The position numbers and the translations under genes are program-made. From the NCBI GenBank assembly GCA_904066235.2, contig CAJFCV020000004.1, positions 12,462,001 through 12,526,000 of the forward strand: a stretch of DNA of 64,000 nucleotides, given 5' to 3'. The notes beneath the pieces were generated by a model. It searched no databases. It was not told the origin of the DNA and was given only the letters and a program-made list of their open reading frames with translations. Positions 47,078 to 58,205 of this stretch are shown here, piece after piece (positions within the stretch are counted from its first letter, which is position 1; the number at the start of each line of letters is the position of its first letter). This DNA comes from Bursaphelenchus xylophilus. Lineage: Eukaryota > Nematoda > Chromadorea > Rhabditida > Aphelenchoididae.

Positions 47078-50000
47078 GTTGAATAAATATCAAGCAAAAT
47101 CTGGCTGAAAAAAACAGAATAAACTGTGAGAATTTCAAAGGATAGGATAAACGCTGTGATATTGTTCATAACATAGGAAAGTCAGCGTTTGCAAGAGTTT
47201 TCAGCCCCAAAACCCCCCAAAAACCACCATAGCCAAGCGAAAAAACTCGCAATTAAACGCGATTAAGCGGTATGAAAACTATTAGTAACCCATGGGTCTT
47301 AAGTAGCCAGCGGCGGACAACGCCTTTCAAGCTTATCGATCTTGGAATCTTCTACGCGGCACAACTTGTGCGCAATACAAGATACCAAGACGAGATACTT
47401 AATTGAATGCAGGGGCAGCTATCGCCCCATGATCTCGCAAATAGCCAGCTGCCCGACCTCTTTAACCGATATACCCCTAAAATTTTGGAGTTGATAAATC
47501 TAATCGTCCGCCGGTTGGAGTAAAATGTAGGCTTAGGGCTGCGAATTTTGCTGGGAAGCCGGCAATCAGTTAATCGTCGGCTTCTGCTGGAATATTCCGA
47601 GTAAAGGAGTGGATAACGGGCTTTAAGAAAGTCGAAAGGGGGCTCGGCAATTTCTGAAAAAAAGATTGAGAGGATTCGATTTGGAGAAGGCGATTTAAAA
47701 GAAGTGTTCGAGGTGCGACACACAGATTTCCATTAACAAGGGAAGTACCCCAAGTGCGACGCTCAGATTTTCTTTAAATTTTGCACACACGTCGGGCATG
47801 GACTAAGTATCAATTCCTGGAAGTTTTAGCTCGCGCTTTGCAACCGCCGCCGAGATATCTAACGATCTTTGCCGCCGAGAGAGCATGCTAAACGCGGAGA
47901 GCGGACAGAGAGAAAAACACTTTTTGGCCATAACTTCGCTAGTTTCGTACGGAAAAAAATCATTTTTTGTGGAAGCATTACCCATTACAATAGAAATAGG
48001 CATGAAACTTTTCGTATCGAAATTCGGCAAAAAGTGTCAAATTTTAGCCGACTTTCGGTCTAAAAATCTCGGTTGTTTCTTCAAAGCGCGAGCTAAGATT
48101 CTCGCATATATCTTAAAAAAACTATTCTAAATTTGTGCCAAGTTTCATCGAAATCTGAGCGTCGCACTTGGGGTACTTCCCCTGTAATTTTAGCTGACAT
48201 GTTTGGCCATTGAGTCAGATCAATTCCAAAAGTCTTATCAATGTTTTTTTTTCAAATGCCACATACGCCTAGCGTAGGACACGTATCAATTTATAAAAAT
48301 TTAGCTCACGCTTACTATATCTCGGGGCAGCCGAGATACTATTCACGGATATTTGTGGCCGAGAGAGTACGCGAAGCTCGGAGGGTCGTCAGATTTACCC
48401 CGAATTTTGCACACCTGGTTCACACACCTTCTTGAAATTTTGGCTTGCGCTTAGCAATGCCAGCGCTGATATTCCACGGTATTTCGAGAGGCAAGAGACA
48501 GCGGGAAATGCAGAGAGCGGCTATTGCAAAAAAAACTTTTTTGACGTGGAGTTTCTTTGAAATCTATATCTTCCGCGAAAAAATTCAACAAGCAACGTGG
48601 AAATTGGAAGGTTACAAAACACAAAATTTGCAGTATCTTACGGTGATCTCTTTAAAGCACAAGATCAACGAATTTGCGGACCGGTGAAGGGCTGAGCGGT
48701 TTTAGGCAACCACGCCTTAGATTGGCGCATGATATGGCATCTAATAGAATTCGCCAAAATTTTTACAAATGATGTGAAGCGTTTCCAAGACGCATGCGGC
48801 ATGCCAAAACAACCCAATATACGAAGGAATTTCAAGAAAAACACAGATATTTCAACAAAATGCGGGCGCTACGGCTTTTCAAAGATTGACCATGCTTTGG
48901 GTTGCCTCAATCTGTAATTGAGTGGATGGAGGAGGCTAGAGTAAGGCTCACTTATCATCCATTTCGTGAAACATACGATCTTCTTTTGTGGAGCAAGATT
49001 TAGAAACTTCTACATACATTGCAATGATTTTTTGATCTTTTACGACGCGGAAAAACTTCAAAACGCTGTCCATTGGTTCGTTTTATATTTTACTATAGCT
49101 GGATCAAGAAAACTATATAAAGTGGGTAATTACTAAAATAAGAAAAGGTGGAGATATTGTAACTTTCCGTTCAGCTTTTGAAGCCTCGTAGGCATATCCT
49201 ACAACCTCCGCGCAAGTCCGCTTATCCTACATAGCGCTGCAGAAGCATATGAATTCCCACGTTCAGCTAAAACAAGGCCAGCTGTTTGTTGTTGAAGTCC
49301 ACGTGCAAATGCACTGCTCTTATTTAGTTTGTGTTCATTTCTAAAATGACGAGGGAATTGTGCTTTCGGCTAGAAGGTTAAATTTCCTCCGCGTCGTTAA
49401 TTATAATTTCATCACTCAACAGCGTCCTCCTTTCCGGGCAAATCGGTAGCGCTGAATAACTGGGCAGTAGCGCGGAATATCTTTACACAACGAGGGAAGT
49501 TCTTTGAATTTGATATACAGCCCAGGATCAGAGGGTGTGTGCAAAATTTCAAGGAGATCTGAGTGTTGCACTTTTAGCACTTCCCTGGTAAAGTTGAGAC
49601 TATTTACAATTTCAGCAAAAGTTGAGGCCGAAATTATATACGTGGAAACAGTCATCACTACTCACTCCGGCTGCTACTGAATTTACTACAAGGCCAAAAA
49701 GGTTGTGATCCGATATTGTTGTCGAAATTTTGATCGAAAGCAGATTGCATACAGGATACAATGAAGAATGTACCAAAACTTAATCATCCAGACTTTACGG
49801 GGAAATGGCCAGTACTCATGCAACGCCATGGCAAAGGAAGAACGTCAAGCATTTATTGAAAGCACTTTTGGAACGGCTTGCTGTTTTGCAAAGGCATTTA
49901 CTCGAGGGTTTGCCAAACTGACTCTCCAAACGGCAATTAATTTAATCCACTGACATTGAGGGTGCCTTTGTTAAAATACTCTTGGCAAAACGGCGCCGCT

Positions 50001-51447
50001 ACGAACGGTGTATTATCATCACTTTTGAGGTATACTTTGCCAGCTGTACCGCACAGAATACACATGTATTATGTGTACAATCGGCACGATCTTTTAGACA
50101 GGCTCAGGTGTCGAAATATTCGAAAAATTACCCATTTCTCAAGAATCCAAGCGCTCATCTCAACCCAGATGTCTCTCGCAGTTGACAAAAAGGTCGACTA
50201 GTATCTGCAGATCTCCGATTTAGCGACGGCACGTCGGAGAAGGGGCGATCTTCAATTTGGCTTGTCAATTACATGATTACTTGAACCCATTTTTTCTCAT
50301 GACCCTCTGACTTTTTTTTTGTGACTTTTGGTCTCCATGGATCGCTGAGACGTATCTCTTTCTCCATGTAATATGTCTTACATATGTTGTAAGACGTATT
50401 ATGTGTGTAATGAGTGGCTAATCTTATGAAATCAAAATAGAAAAAGCACGTGGTAAACAGGTGAAGATCCGATGAAAGAAAGGCGCTGAAATAAGCAAGT
50501 TGGACATGTGAATTTTCCGTCGTCGTATTGCCTTGCTCTACAACCAGCCAAATTGGAAAAAGTACCGAAGAAGTGCGCTACTGTCCACCTACTTTATGTA
50601 GCGAAATGCAGTTGTATTTATAGCACATATACATATGTATATCTCTGGCCGGTCTGCGGCTCGAAGTTGGTCGGCCAAGCCGGCTTTGAATTGCTTCAGT
50701 CATGCCCGGTACCTACACATTGTATGACCAAGTTTGCTTTACCCTAACCGGTAAGGCAAACCAAAACGTAAGAATGTCAAGACTTCCTCCACAACTGAAG
50801 TACAGTAGTTAATAAACAGTAATTTTTTCACCGCTAACAATAAGTTGTCTCAACTAAGCTCTCACTAGAGCAATCTGTTTCTTCCCTGACCTAGCTTTAC
50901 CAGACTGGCACGGCAACCAACTCCCTCCGTTATTCTTAGGCTCAGCACAAAAAACAACGTATATGTTGTATTTAGGTCGTAATCGGCTGTTGCACTTTTC
51001 TCTGACTGAAACGGGAGTCGCGAGAACCACGTATTGATATTACTACTCATCACTGGCGCAAAAACGGAGCAAGGCATTTCGAAAATTTTGATTTCTGATT
51101 TGAAGAAACAAAAAGAAGGAAGTGGAATACAGTGGAACCTCTGACTTTCATACAAAAAGAAACCTGTCTAGTAACAGTTTGAGGAATTCAAAGCCTTATC
51201 TGCAGATAACTATTCTATAACCTTTTCCTTGTAAAACGAACCGAGGTTTTACTCCATTTAGAATCGTTGTGGTATACGAGAGGCTTCCTCAATGACATGA
51301 TCGTGAAAATTCATCCAAACTTATTTATTATCTATTTATCATAATGAAGGTAATGTACAATACAAAGGCTAACTCAAGAGATCGAAGAAATTGCACCGAG
51401 CAATTAGAAGAATAAGCGAGAGTTGATTAATCATCCTGTTTGGCCCT
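47078..51447. other. Intergenic region upstream of the DM-domain gene
   Basis: Contains a complete family F MITE (47737-48184), a diverged F-like stretch directly after it (to about 48520) and an F right-end fragment near 49490-49590. A near-palindrome with TAATATGTCTTAC and its mirror lies near 50370-50401. Short ORFs between 48440 and 51150 show no known motif. No gene supported. Confidence 0.45.
47737..48184. mobile_element. Family F MITE, complete, TAA target duplication
   Basis: 448 bp, from CAAGGGAAGTACCCCAAGTG to its inverted partner ending TACTTCCCCTG, with TAA at 47734-47736 and 48185-48187. Best-preserved copy in the window. The halves pair as one long hairpin (GTTTTAGCTCGCGCTTTG against CAAAGCGCGAGCTAAGA). 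Confidence 0.88.
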
Positions 51448-52088
51448 TTATTTTTGCTGCAGAAGGTTGGCAATCATACTGTTGTTGTTTGATTGTACGT
51501 TGCCATTGGACTGGCCTTGGAACATGGAGTTTTGGGCGTCTGAAAAAGCGGATTTAGGATAAAGAAAAGACTATAATCTTTTGGGCACAGATGGCTCATA
51601 AATGTGTGAAAATTTTAGCTTGCGCTTTGCAAAGGCAGCCGATATTCAATTACGACAAAATTACCCTCTTCAGTAGACATAAGAATGCAAGTTTCTATAT
51701 CAAGATTCGCAAAAAAAATCAGATTTTTTTTGGCAAATTTAGACCTAAAAATCTCGGTCTTTTCTACAAAGTGCGAATAAAAACTTCATCAAAACATGAA
51801 CGTCGCACTTCGGACAAATCCTTACTATTAATTGTAAGCACCCTCACTAAACTGATATTTATTCCTAGCCTACAAATTAACGACCATCCTGTTCAGCGCT
51901 TACTCTGTCGTTCCTTGTTGGTGTAGTCCTCAACCAACGACGAGACTCCACTGAAGCAGATCGACATGACGAAGTCGGGGTATATGGGTTTGTGAGCGAC
52001 GAGTTGCAAAACGCAATACCCACTCCTCGAATCCCGCACATATTTATACACGCCGCATCCCAGACACCTTCCAGGCTCCGTGGACGAT
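51448..52088 (-). CDS. Last two exons of an unrecognised protein-coding gene (5' part not found)
   Basis: Exon 51904-52088 (right edge uncertain) encodes R-C-L-G-C-G-V-Y-K-Y-V-R-D-S-R-S-G-Y-C and continues through H-K-P-I-Y-P-D-F-V to a GTAAGC donor in phase 1. It joins exon 51448-51539 (acceptor TTTTTCAG), which adds Q-N-S-M-F-Q-G-Q-S-N-G-N and ends L-L-Q-Q-K, stop. Phases agree. Four Cys within the first 25 visible residues suggest a small zinc- or disulfide-stabilised fold; the tail is Asn/Gln/Ser-rich. No family recognised. The sequence upstream (52089-52320) is GC-richer than the surroundings and may be promoter or a further exon I could not phase. Confidence 0.5.
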
Positions 52089-52978
52089 CTTGATTTACAG
52101 CGTGTGAGGGATCAGATAACCGTCGGCGGCGGCGGCTCAGAATGGTGTCGAATCCGGCACATTCTCGCCTCCAGCTTAATAAGGACGCCTGATTAAGGCG
52201 ATTTCGTGCGCGATAAGCCCAACTTCATCAACAACTCGGAAATCCAGAGTTAATAAAGAGAGATCGCCTCCGGATGGATGGGCCGTTGAAAGAGCCGAAT
52301 TACGCGTGGCAATAGCGCTGGCGCGACGCGCGGGAGCGTGAAGATGAAAACGAGTCTAAATGCACAATAAATCATCGAAGGGAGACTGAATATGAACTGA
52401 CTGACCAACAGGGAAAGTCTCCATAGTACAACACTCAGATTTTGATGAAACTTGGCTCAAATTTACAAAATCTCTTTCCAAGGCAATGCGAGACTTCTAG
52501 CCTGCGCTTTGCGAAAACGACCGAGATTTTTAGCCCGAAAGTTGGAAAAAACATGTTCTTTGAGTGTTTGGCATACAATTTTTCATGTCTATTTATGCTG
52601 CAGGGCGTAATGTTTCCATAGAAGAACAATTTTTCCGCAAGAAACTGGCAAATAAATGGCCAAAAAGCGTTTTTTCTCTGTGGGCTCTCTCCGCTTTTCG
52701 AATACCCTATCGGCCGCAAGGACCATTAAATATCTGTCTGCCGGGAAAATTGTGAGCGCAATGTCGCATCAATAATCGCATGGTTCAATGTCACGGCCGC
52801 GCCTGCAATTGGAAATTTTTGAGGATACAAGAGATCTTAACAAAGGCTTCTACCTAGAAAACCTGATTAACTTATGTTACGGTGATACCGTGTCCTTTCT
52901 TCTTGAACATTGTCTTTGAAGGCTGTATTATGAGAGCAAGCGTGACCTTCATTCATGCTACTTGCTAACAAGGGAAGT

Positions 52979-53428
52979 ACCCCAAGTACGACGTTCAGAT
53001 TTTGATGAAACTTGGCACAAATTTGGATTATTTCTTTCTAAAAAATAAGCGAGAATCTAGCTCGCGCTTTGCAGAAACAACCGAGATTTTTTGATTGAAA
53101 GTTAACGAAAATTTAACCCTTTTTGCTGAATTTCTTCACGAAAAGTTTTGTGCCTATTTCTACCATAGAGGGTAATGTTTCCACAAAAAATCAATCTTTT
53201 CCGCACGAAGCTAGAAAAGTTATGATCAAAAGGTGTTTTTCTCTCTGACCGCTCTCCGCTTTAAGCGTACTCTCTCTCTCTCTCTCTCTGCGGCCGAGAT
53301 CGTTCAATATCTTGGCGGCGCTAGCAAAGCGCGAGCTAAAACTTTCAAGAATTGATACTTAGTTCATGCCTGACGTGTGTGTAAAATTTAAAGAAAATCT
53401 GAGCGTCGCACTTGGTGTACTTCCTCTG
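52979..53428. mobile_element. Family F MITE, complete, TAA target duplication
   Basis: 450 bp, CAAGGGAAGTACCCCAAGTA to the inverted GTACTTCCTCTG end, with TAA at 52976-52978 and 53429-53431. It includes a (CT)n expansion not seen in the other full copies. Confidence 0.85.
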
Positions 53429-53466
53429 TAAACAAATGCTTCAGTTCCACTTAGTCGGTACACATT

Positions 53467-53654
53467 TTACGTTCTTGAGCACAAGCCAGAGAAGGTACTA
53501 TGCCGAGATTTTTTGGTCGCCTTCAGAGTACATTCGCGCCGCCAAAATTTTTGCGTCGGATTTGCCCTTTTGCTTCTAAGCCGCGATAACTCGGGCAGAT
53601 CGTCGGACTCGATTACATAAAGAAGCGGCTGAGTTTTCAGCTCACCTGAGGAGT
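53467..53654 (-). other. Orphan open segment, possible exon
   Basis: After CACTCCTCAG the minus strand reads an open frame of about 60 codons (E-L-K-T-Q-P-L-L-Y-V-I-E-S-D-D-L-P-E-L) with mixed, protein-like composition, ending in TAA. No partner exon found; it could belong to the gene ending at 51448, or be chance. Confidence 0.22.
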
Positions 53655-54453
53655 GGGAATGCGTTAACAAGAGAAATACCCAAACTTCATGCCTTATTTT
53701 TTTTTAATTTGCACGTACTTCAGGCATATGTCACATATAAATTCCTGAAAATATTAGGTTGCTCTTTGCAGGAGCGGCCGAGATATTCCATGGTGTATTC
53801 TCGGTGTATTCTCCTTCTCCGTGCAGGAATAAATAGTTGGAAGCTTTGTTCAGCACACCATTTGCGACAACGCCCCTGTGGATCTTTGCGTTGCGTTGTC
53901 TTTTGTGGAGAAGCGGGCAAGCGTTAACGTCGGCTGCAGATCTGGGCCTAATCCATTTGGTGTAAGAACTGCCCAATATAGAGAAAGCCCGTCTTGGAGA
54001 AGTGTTCGTTGCAAATGACCCAATATAACCGATGACATTGCTGTTGTATTATATGTATTCGTTGTGTCATCATAAGGTACAACAACAACAACAAGAAACC
54101 TGTACGGTTTGAAAAAAGGCTTCCAGTCAAATTTCCTTTAAGTTTTCTTACGTTTCCCTTTTTTTTCACAATGCAATTTCATATGTCAGTCAATGCATAC
54201 ATCTTTAACCTACTTTGAAATTACTCCACGACAAGCATTGCACCTACTCGGTCGCAATCTTCAAAGTCGGCGGGAAAAATTCCCATCCTCCAACATCCAA
54301 AGGGAATTATTTCGTTATCGAATCTCTGCGTTGCGTATTCATAGTTTGACAGGCTTATCTTCAATCAGCGCCGGATTTGCTGCGCGTAAGGGAGCAATTT
54401 GAAAAAAAACTCTCGTAGACTCCGGCAAAGCAAGAGATGATGAAACTGTTTAA

Positions 54454-54606
54454 TTAAGAATTGCATTCTGAGAAAGACATAAAAAATCGATGAATTTGTT
54501 GTCGACCGCTGCTGCTTTCTCCATTCATGGGAATTTGGAAAGTTGCAGGCTCTAGAGTTGCAGCAGACACTTCGTGGAAGGCCCGGAAGTCATCGTCAGT
54601 CTCCAT
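54454..54606 (-). other. Probable terminal exon left of the LTR element
   Basis: Minus-strand open frame of 50 residues from M-E-T-D-D-D-F-R-A-F-H-E-V to a TAA at 54454. Acidic start and Ser-rich end. It may be the 3' part of the gene split by the LTR insertion at 54755-58205. An acceptor-like GGTGCAG lies just before the ATG. Joining to the exon on the other side is not demonstrated. Confidence 0.35.
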
Positions 54607-54754
54607 CTGCACCGCACGTCAAACTGAGATAAGCTAAAACAGTCCGGTGAATGGATTGGCAATTTGCCAAAAAAAGACGCGAAAAAAAGTTTTGTCGGGG
54701 AAGAAATGGGGAATTTTGGGGGCGAGAGAGTACGCTTTTGCGTGTCTTTTTTCT

Positions 54755-54950
54755 TGTGGCGTAGGATCAAATATAGATAGGGAGAGGTAATGGTAGACAC
54801 AAGTTAGAATTAGGTTTATTGCAACCGCACACAGGGAAAAGAGAAATGGGATTAATTCTGATCATAATTGGTGACGAGACGTTGCTTTTATATGACTTGG
54901 TTTATGCTAATTTCTGTGGGAATTGTGGAGACGTTTGACGCTCCACAACA
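54755..54950 (-). repeat. 3' LTR of the Pao/BEL element
   Basis: 196 bp. Differs from the 5' LTR by a few substitutions and short gaps, all in its outer 60 bp; the remaining part is identical as far as I can see. The gag-protease ORF ends inside it. Confidence 0.9.
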
Positions 54951-57366
54951 TGTCCGGCTCTTCCTTCTGGGTCGGGTTGGCATGGGGCAGGTACCAGTTG
55001 AACTTCGCAGGGCACTTCCAGGGAACTTTGGGGCTCTTGGTAAGTTCATAATCGAGGGAAAGTTCGTGTTCCTTTGGTTTGTACTTGCATTTAATTCGAC
55101 GATTCATAGGCAAATCACTTTGTGGCAGGTTACGAGGGACCATCGTACACGGGTTCGAGTGGGAAACCGAAATGTATTTGAGGTTTGGACCTCGATTAGG
55201 CTTCTGCAATAGACTATTGCCCCACGGCAATACATGCCCAACCTCCACGGCGGGTTCACAATGAGTGGAAAGCGGCAGAGAGTTCACAATAGGATCCGGT
55301 GACTTTCGAAGTGGATGACTATACGAGTTCACAACGTCAGCAGCATTTTCCACTGGAGAAATAATTTTTGGAGCCACAGATTTCTTTTTCTTTCTATTCG
55401 CAAAAAATGTGGATTTTCGAATCCGGCAAAAATCGATTGGGTAGTCTGAACACCATTCGTCCGAGTTTTCCGAGACAAGAAAATGACCAAAGCGACAAGA
55501 CATGACTCGAAGTCCATCTGGGGTAACGTGGTTCGAAGATTGTATTTCCAATTTTGCGAGGCAATCTTGCCCGAGAACAATACGAATCGGCACTTGACCA
55601 GAGTCAGCCGGCTGGCCCATGAAAAACTCGTGGAGATTTTCAATTGCGAGAACACGGAATGCAACAGGTGGACCAGATTTGGGAACAATAGACACCGATG
55701 TCTTGAATGTTTGGATCGATTGGACATTTCCACCAACGGGAATCACTGTGCGGATAATCGGAGAATCGAGAGGTAATTGGAGGGAACGACAGAATCCAAG
55801 GTCAACAAAAGAAACCTGAGAGCCCGTATCGATAAAAGCTTTCACGGGATCACGAAATCCGCTCACTGTCACCATTGGGGACATAACTTCCTCATTTTGG
55901 GGCAAGGAAACCGTTCTCATCTGAACTGATGGTCCATTAGTTGGTTGAACCGCCGGAGGATTAGATGGAGGAAAGCTGGAAGCCCGAGGAGTCTCAAGAT
56001 TATTCGGGAATGTCGAGGATAACGGAGGAGACGAGTGGGTCGACTGACCAAAGAAAGACCGATGGGGTTGGTTAAAGTTAAAGTTCGAAGAAGGGAAAGC
56101 CTGAGAACAAATCGAAATGTGATGATCACCTTGGCACTGACTACACATTGGAGAACGACACTGTGAGGACACATGACTTCGACAAAGACAACGAGCACAT
56201 AAATTCTTCTCACGAATCACCTGTTGTCTCCTGGAATGATCTGATACTGTTCGGCAATCCTTTGAACGATGGCTTCGATCACAAAATGCACACCTCTCTC
56301 GATGAAAATTCGAAGTATTGGATAACTGTGGCGAGCGAAAGTGAGAATCCTTGTCCCGACTCAATGAGAACCTTTCACGCGAACGGATGATACTGTCAAG
56401 GTAGGATAGGATGTCATCTACAGTAGGCACAATAGCCGAATGCTCAAAATGCAGCTCAATAGATCGATGGATATCTTCAGGAAGCGACTCGAGAACATGG
56501 GAGATGAACAACTCATTCTCTGACAAGAGACCTGGAGAGTGGACATTCGAGAGAGAAGGCGAGGAAACGAGAGAATCACGCATGATCATGAGTCGATAGT
56601 ACCAGTCCTTCAATTCAGCTTGAGTACGAGGAACAGAGTACTTCTTGTCTTTCAATTCCTTTAGGAGACGTTGATAATGAGCTCGTTTGTCTCCATAGCG
56701 TCTCTGAAGAGCGTTCAGAATAAGGCGCAGACTTCCTTCAACGATCGGAATCGCCTGAATCATCTCAAGAGGCTCGCCGGCCAAAAGAGACAAGACAAAG
56801 GTTATTTTGCTCATTTCCGAGTAGTGAGAGTTGCTATCTAAGGCATTCGTCAAAACGCCGAAAAACTGGGAAAATTCCTCAGGTTTACCAGAAAATTTGT
56901 TGATCCGAATCTTATGGAGATCGAGGAAAGTGGATCGAGGGGACACTGGAGACGAGGATACCGGATTCAAGTTACCTAATTGAGGAGAAGCGAGAAAACT
57001 AGATCTGGACTGACTATTCTGCAATTCAACCCTAGCACATGCTTCTTGACATCGTTGGATAGCGTCCATGGAACTCTCAATCCAATAACCGAGCATCTCA
57101 CTAACCAAAGAACACGACAAAGAATCCACATAAAGTTGAGCAGTGGCGGAGGGGACCTGGTGAGAAAGTTCTAGATCCTCTAGATCATACAACGCAGTCC
57201 GGAAGTCGGTTTCAACAGTCTTTAGGGACTCCAAGATCTCACTGAACAGCTTCAGGGTAAACGATGGAATATCCGAGAGGTCGGTCAGGCGAATCAACGG
57301 ATTTTCTAAACGACTGAGTATACGAGCGAAGTCGAAGGTGATCAAGGTGTAGATAGTGCGGCACAC
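54907..57366 (-). CDS. Pao/BEL gag-protease polyprotein
   Basis: 819 codons without interruption. Residues 1-150 are a helical leader. Residues 150-320 are a DUF1759-type retrotransposon gag domain (K-F-S-G-K-P-E-E-F-S-Q-F-F onward). Residues 359-420 hold three Cys/His knuckles typical of Pao gag, including C-A-F-C and C-A-R-C. Residues 495-620 are a DUF1758-type retroviral-like aspartic protease with the active-site D-T-G-S at 513-516. The frame then passes through a basic linker and ends about 15 codons inside the 3' LTR; in complete elements the polymerase would follow. The true N-terminus probably lies upstream in another frame (57371-57601). Confidence 0.88.
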   Translation of the reverse strand: MCRTIYTLITFDFARILSRLENPLIRLTDLSDIPSFTLKLFSEILESLKTVETDFRTALYDLEDLELSHQVPSATAQLYVDSLSCSLVSEMLGYWIESSMDAIQRCQEACARVELQNSQSRSSFLASPQLGNLNPVSSSPVSPRSTFLDLHKIRINKFSGKPEEFSQFFGVLTNALDSNSHYSEMSKITFVLSLLAGEPLEMIQAIPIVEGSLRLILNALQRRYGDKRAHYQRLLKELKDKKYSVPRTQAELKDWYYRLMIMRDSLVSSPSLSNVHSPGLLSENELFISHVLESLPEDIHRSIELHFEHSAIVPTVDDILSYLDSIIRSRERFSLSRDKDSHFRSPQLSNTSNFHRERCAFCDRSHRSKDCRTVSDHSRRQQVIREKNLCARCLCRSHVSSQCRSPMCSQCQGDHHISICSQAFPSSNFNFNQPHRSFFGQSTHSSPPLSSTFPNNLETPRASSFPPSNPPAVQPTNGPSVQMRTVSLPQNEEVMSPMVTVSGFRDPVKAFIDTGSQVSFVDLGFCRSLQLPLDSPIIRTVIPVGGNVQSIQTFKTSVSIVPKSGPPVAFRVLAIENLHEFFMGQPADSGQVPIRIVLGQDCLAKLEIQSSNHVTPDGLRVMSCRFGHFLVSENSDEWCSDYPIDFCRIRKSTFFANRKKKKSVAPKIISPVENAADVVNSYSHPLRKSPDPIVNSLPLSTHCEPAVEVGHVLPWGNSLLQKPNRGPNLKYISVSHSNPCTMVPRNLPQSDLPMNRRIKCKYKPKEHELSLDYELTKSPKVPWKCPAKFNWYLPHANPTQKEEPDMLWSVKRLHNSHRN

Positions 57367-57370
57367 GGCT

Positions 57371-57601
57371 TTAATCTCTCGATATGTGGTTGGATCGTTG
57401 ACAAATGTTGCGAATAAGGTCGCAATCTGCCGGTTGTTCTCGGGGGTCGGACGGAACCCGGAGATGATGGCACGATGACGAGCGTGCTCTTCTAAAGAAC
57501 ATCGATGGTGCAGCTGCGATATCGGCCGGGTTCAAAAGGGTAACGGTGGAAGCCGAAGACAGGTGAGAATGATTCTCAACCGCGTCCGGATGCTCAGCCA
57601 T
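57371..57601 (-). pseudogene. Displaced N-terminus of the Pao gag (frameshift)
   Basis: An ATG at 57601 opens M-A-E-H-P-D-A-V-E-N and then, beyond about 57510, the protein-like reading continues in the frame of the main gag ORF. An indel near 57500-57520 therefore separates the start from the body. In this copy translation of gag from the natural start would stop at 57371 unless frameshifting occurs. Confidence 0.6.
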
Positions 57602-57647
57602 GACGAAAACGAATCTAACGACAAGAGACCAAGAGGAACACAGATAA

Positions 57648-57800
57648 AGGTGGGGATCTAACCCAAGATGCGGGGATTTAACCCAAAAAAAGGCGGGGAT
57701 CTAACCCGAATGAAGGGGATTTAACCCAGGAAAAGGCGGGGATCTAACCCGAACGGAGGGGATTTAACCCAGGAAAAGGCGGGGATCTAACCCGAAAATA
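57648..57800. repeat. Tandem repeat in the retrotransposon leader
   Basis: Units of about 48 bp, built from GGGGATCTAACCC alternating with GGGGATTTAACCC, are repeated about three times (57655-57798) between the primer site and gag. The units are nearly identical, implying recent expansion. Confidence 0.85.
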
Positions 57801-58006
57801 TACAACACGGAGGGAACTATTGCCCTAACACAAAGAGAACACACAATTTGTACGATAATGATCGTACCGAGCCACTAAGTAGGAATCTAAAGACAGACAC
57901 TGGTGTGGCTAGTATCAGTGGTAACAAAAAATGCGATTGAACAATACCTGTAATTGCTCCAATACAAACGGTTCTCCGGGATCTTCCTACACCAGCGCAG
58001 CCCCCA

Positions 58007-58205
58007 TGTGGCGTAGGATCAAATGTAGAGATAGGTAGAGGTAATGGATAGACACACGTTAGAATTAGGTTTATTGCAACCGCACACAGGGAAAAGAGAA
58101 ATGGGATTAATTCTGATCATAATTGGTGACGAGACGTTGCTTTTATATGACTTGGTTTATGCTAATTTCTGTGGGAATTGTGGAGACGTTTGACGCTCCA
58201 CAACA
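58007..58205 (-). repeat. 5' LTR of the Pao/BEL element
   Basis: 199 bp, TG...CA, with the primer-binding site adjoining its inner end on the minus strand. Confidence 0.9.

Larger units (their letters stand above)
52089..54453. other. Repeat-rich stretch with family F copies
   Basis: Contains a GC-richer segment (52089-52330) with TAAT/ATTA-type motifs, a worn family F copy (52413-52740), a family E end near 52731-52790, the complete F copy at 52979-53428 with a CT dinucleotide run inside it (53270-53288), an open minus-strand segment (53467-53654) and F debris at 53668-53790. Confidence 0.5.
54755..58205 (-). mobile_element. Pao/BEL-type LTR retrotransposon, non-autonomous (gag-protease only)
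   Basis: Two direct LTRs, 54755-54950 and 58007-58205, are nearly identical; read on the minus strand they begin TGTTGTGG and end CCACA. A 4-bp duplication TTCT flanks the element (54751-54754, 58206-58209). Directly after the 5' LTR on the minus strand comes TGGGGGCTGCGCTGG, a plausible tRNA primer site, and before the 3' LTR lies the purine run AGAAGGAAGAG. The 3.05-kb interior encodes gag and an aspartic protease but no reverse transcriptase, RNase H or integrase. Conserved ends and high LTR identity suggest recent mobilisation with enzymes from a complete relative. Confidence 0.92.

Noticed and set aside
47352..47723. Minus-strand 123-codon ORF upstream of the DM-domain gene
   Set aside because: Composition is not convincing, no signal or domain, and it runs into a family F-like terminus.
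53268..53290. CT dinucleotide run, and a GA run at 29209-29226
   Set aside because: Ordinary microsatellites; the first is just an expansion inside a family F MITE.
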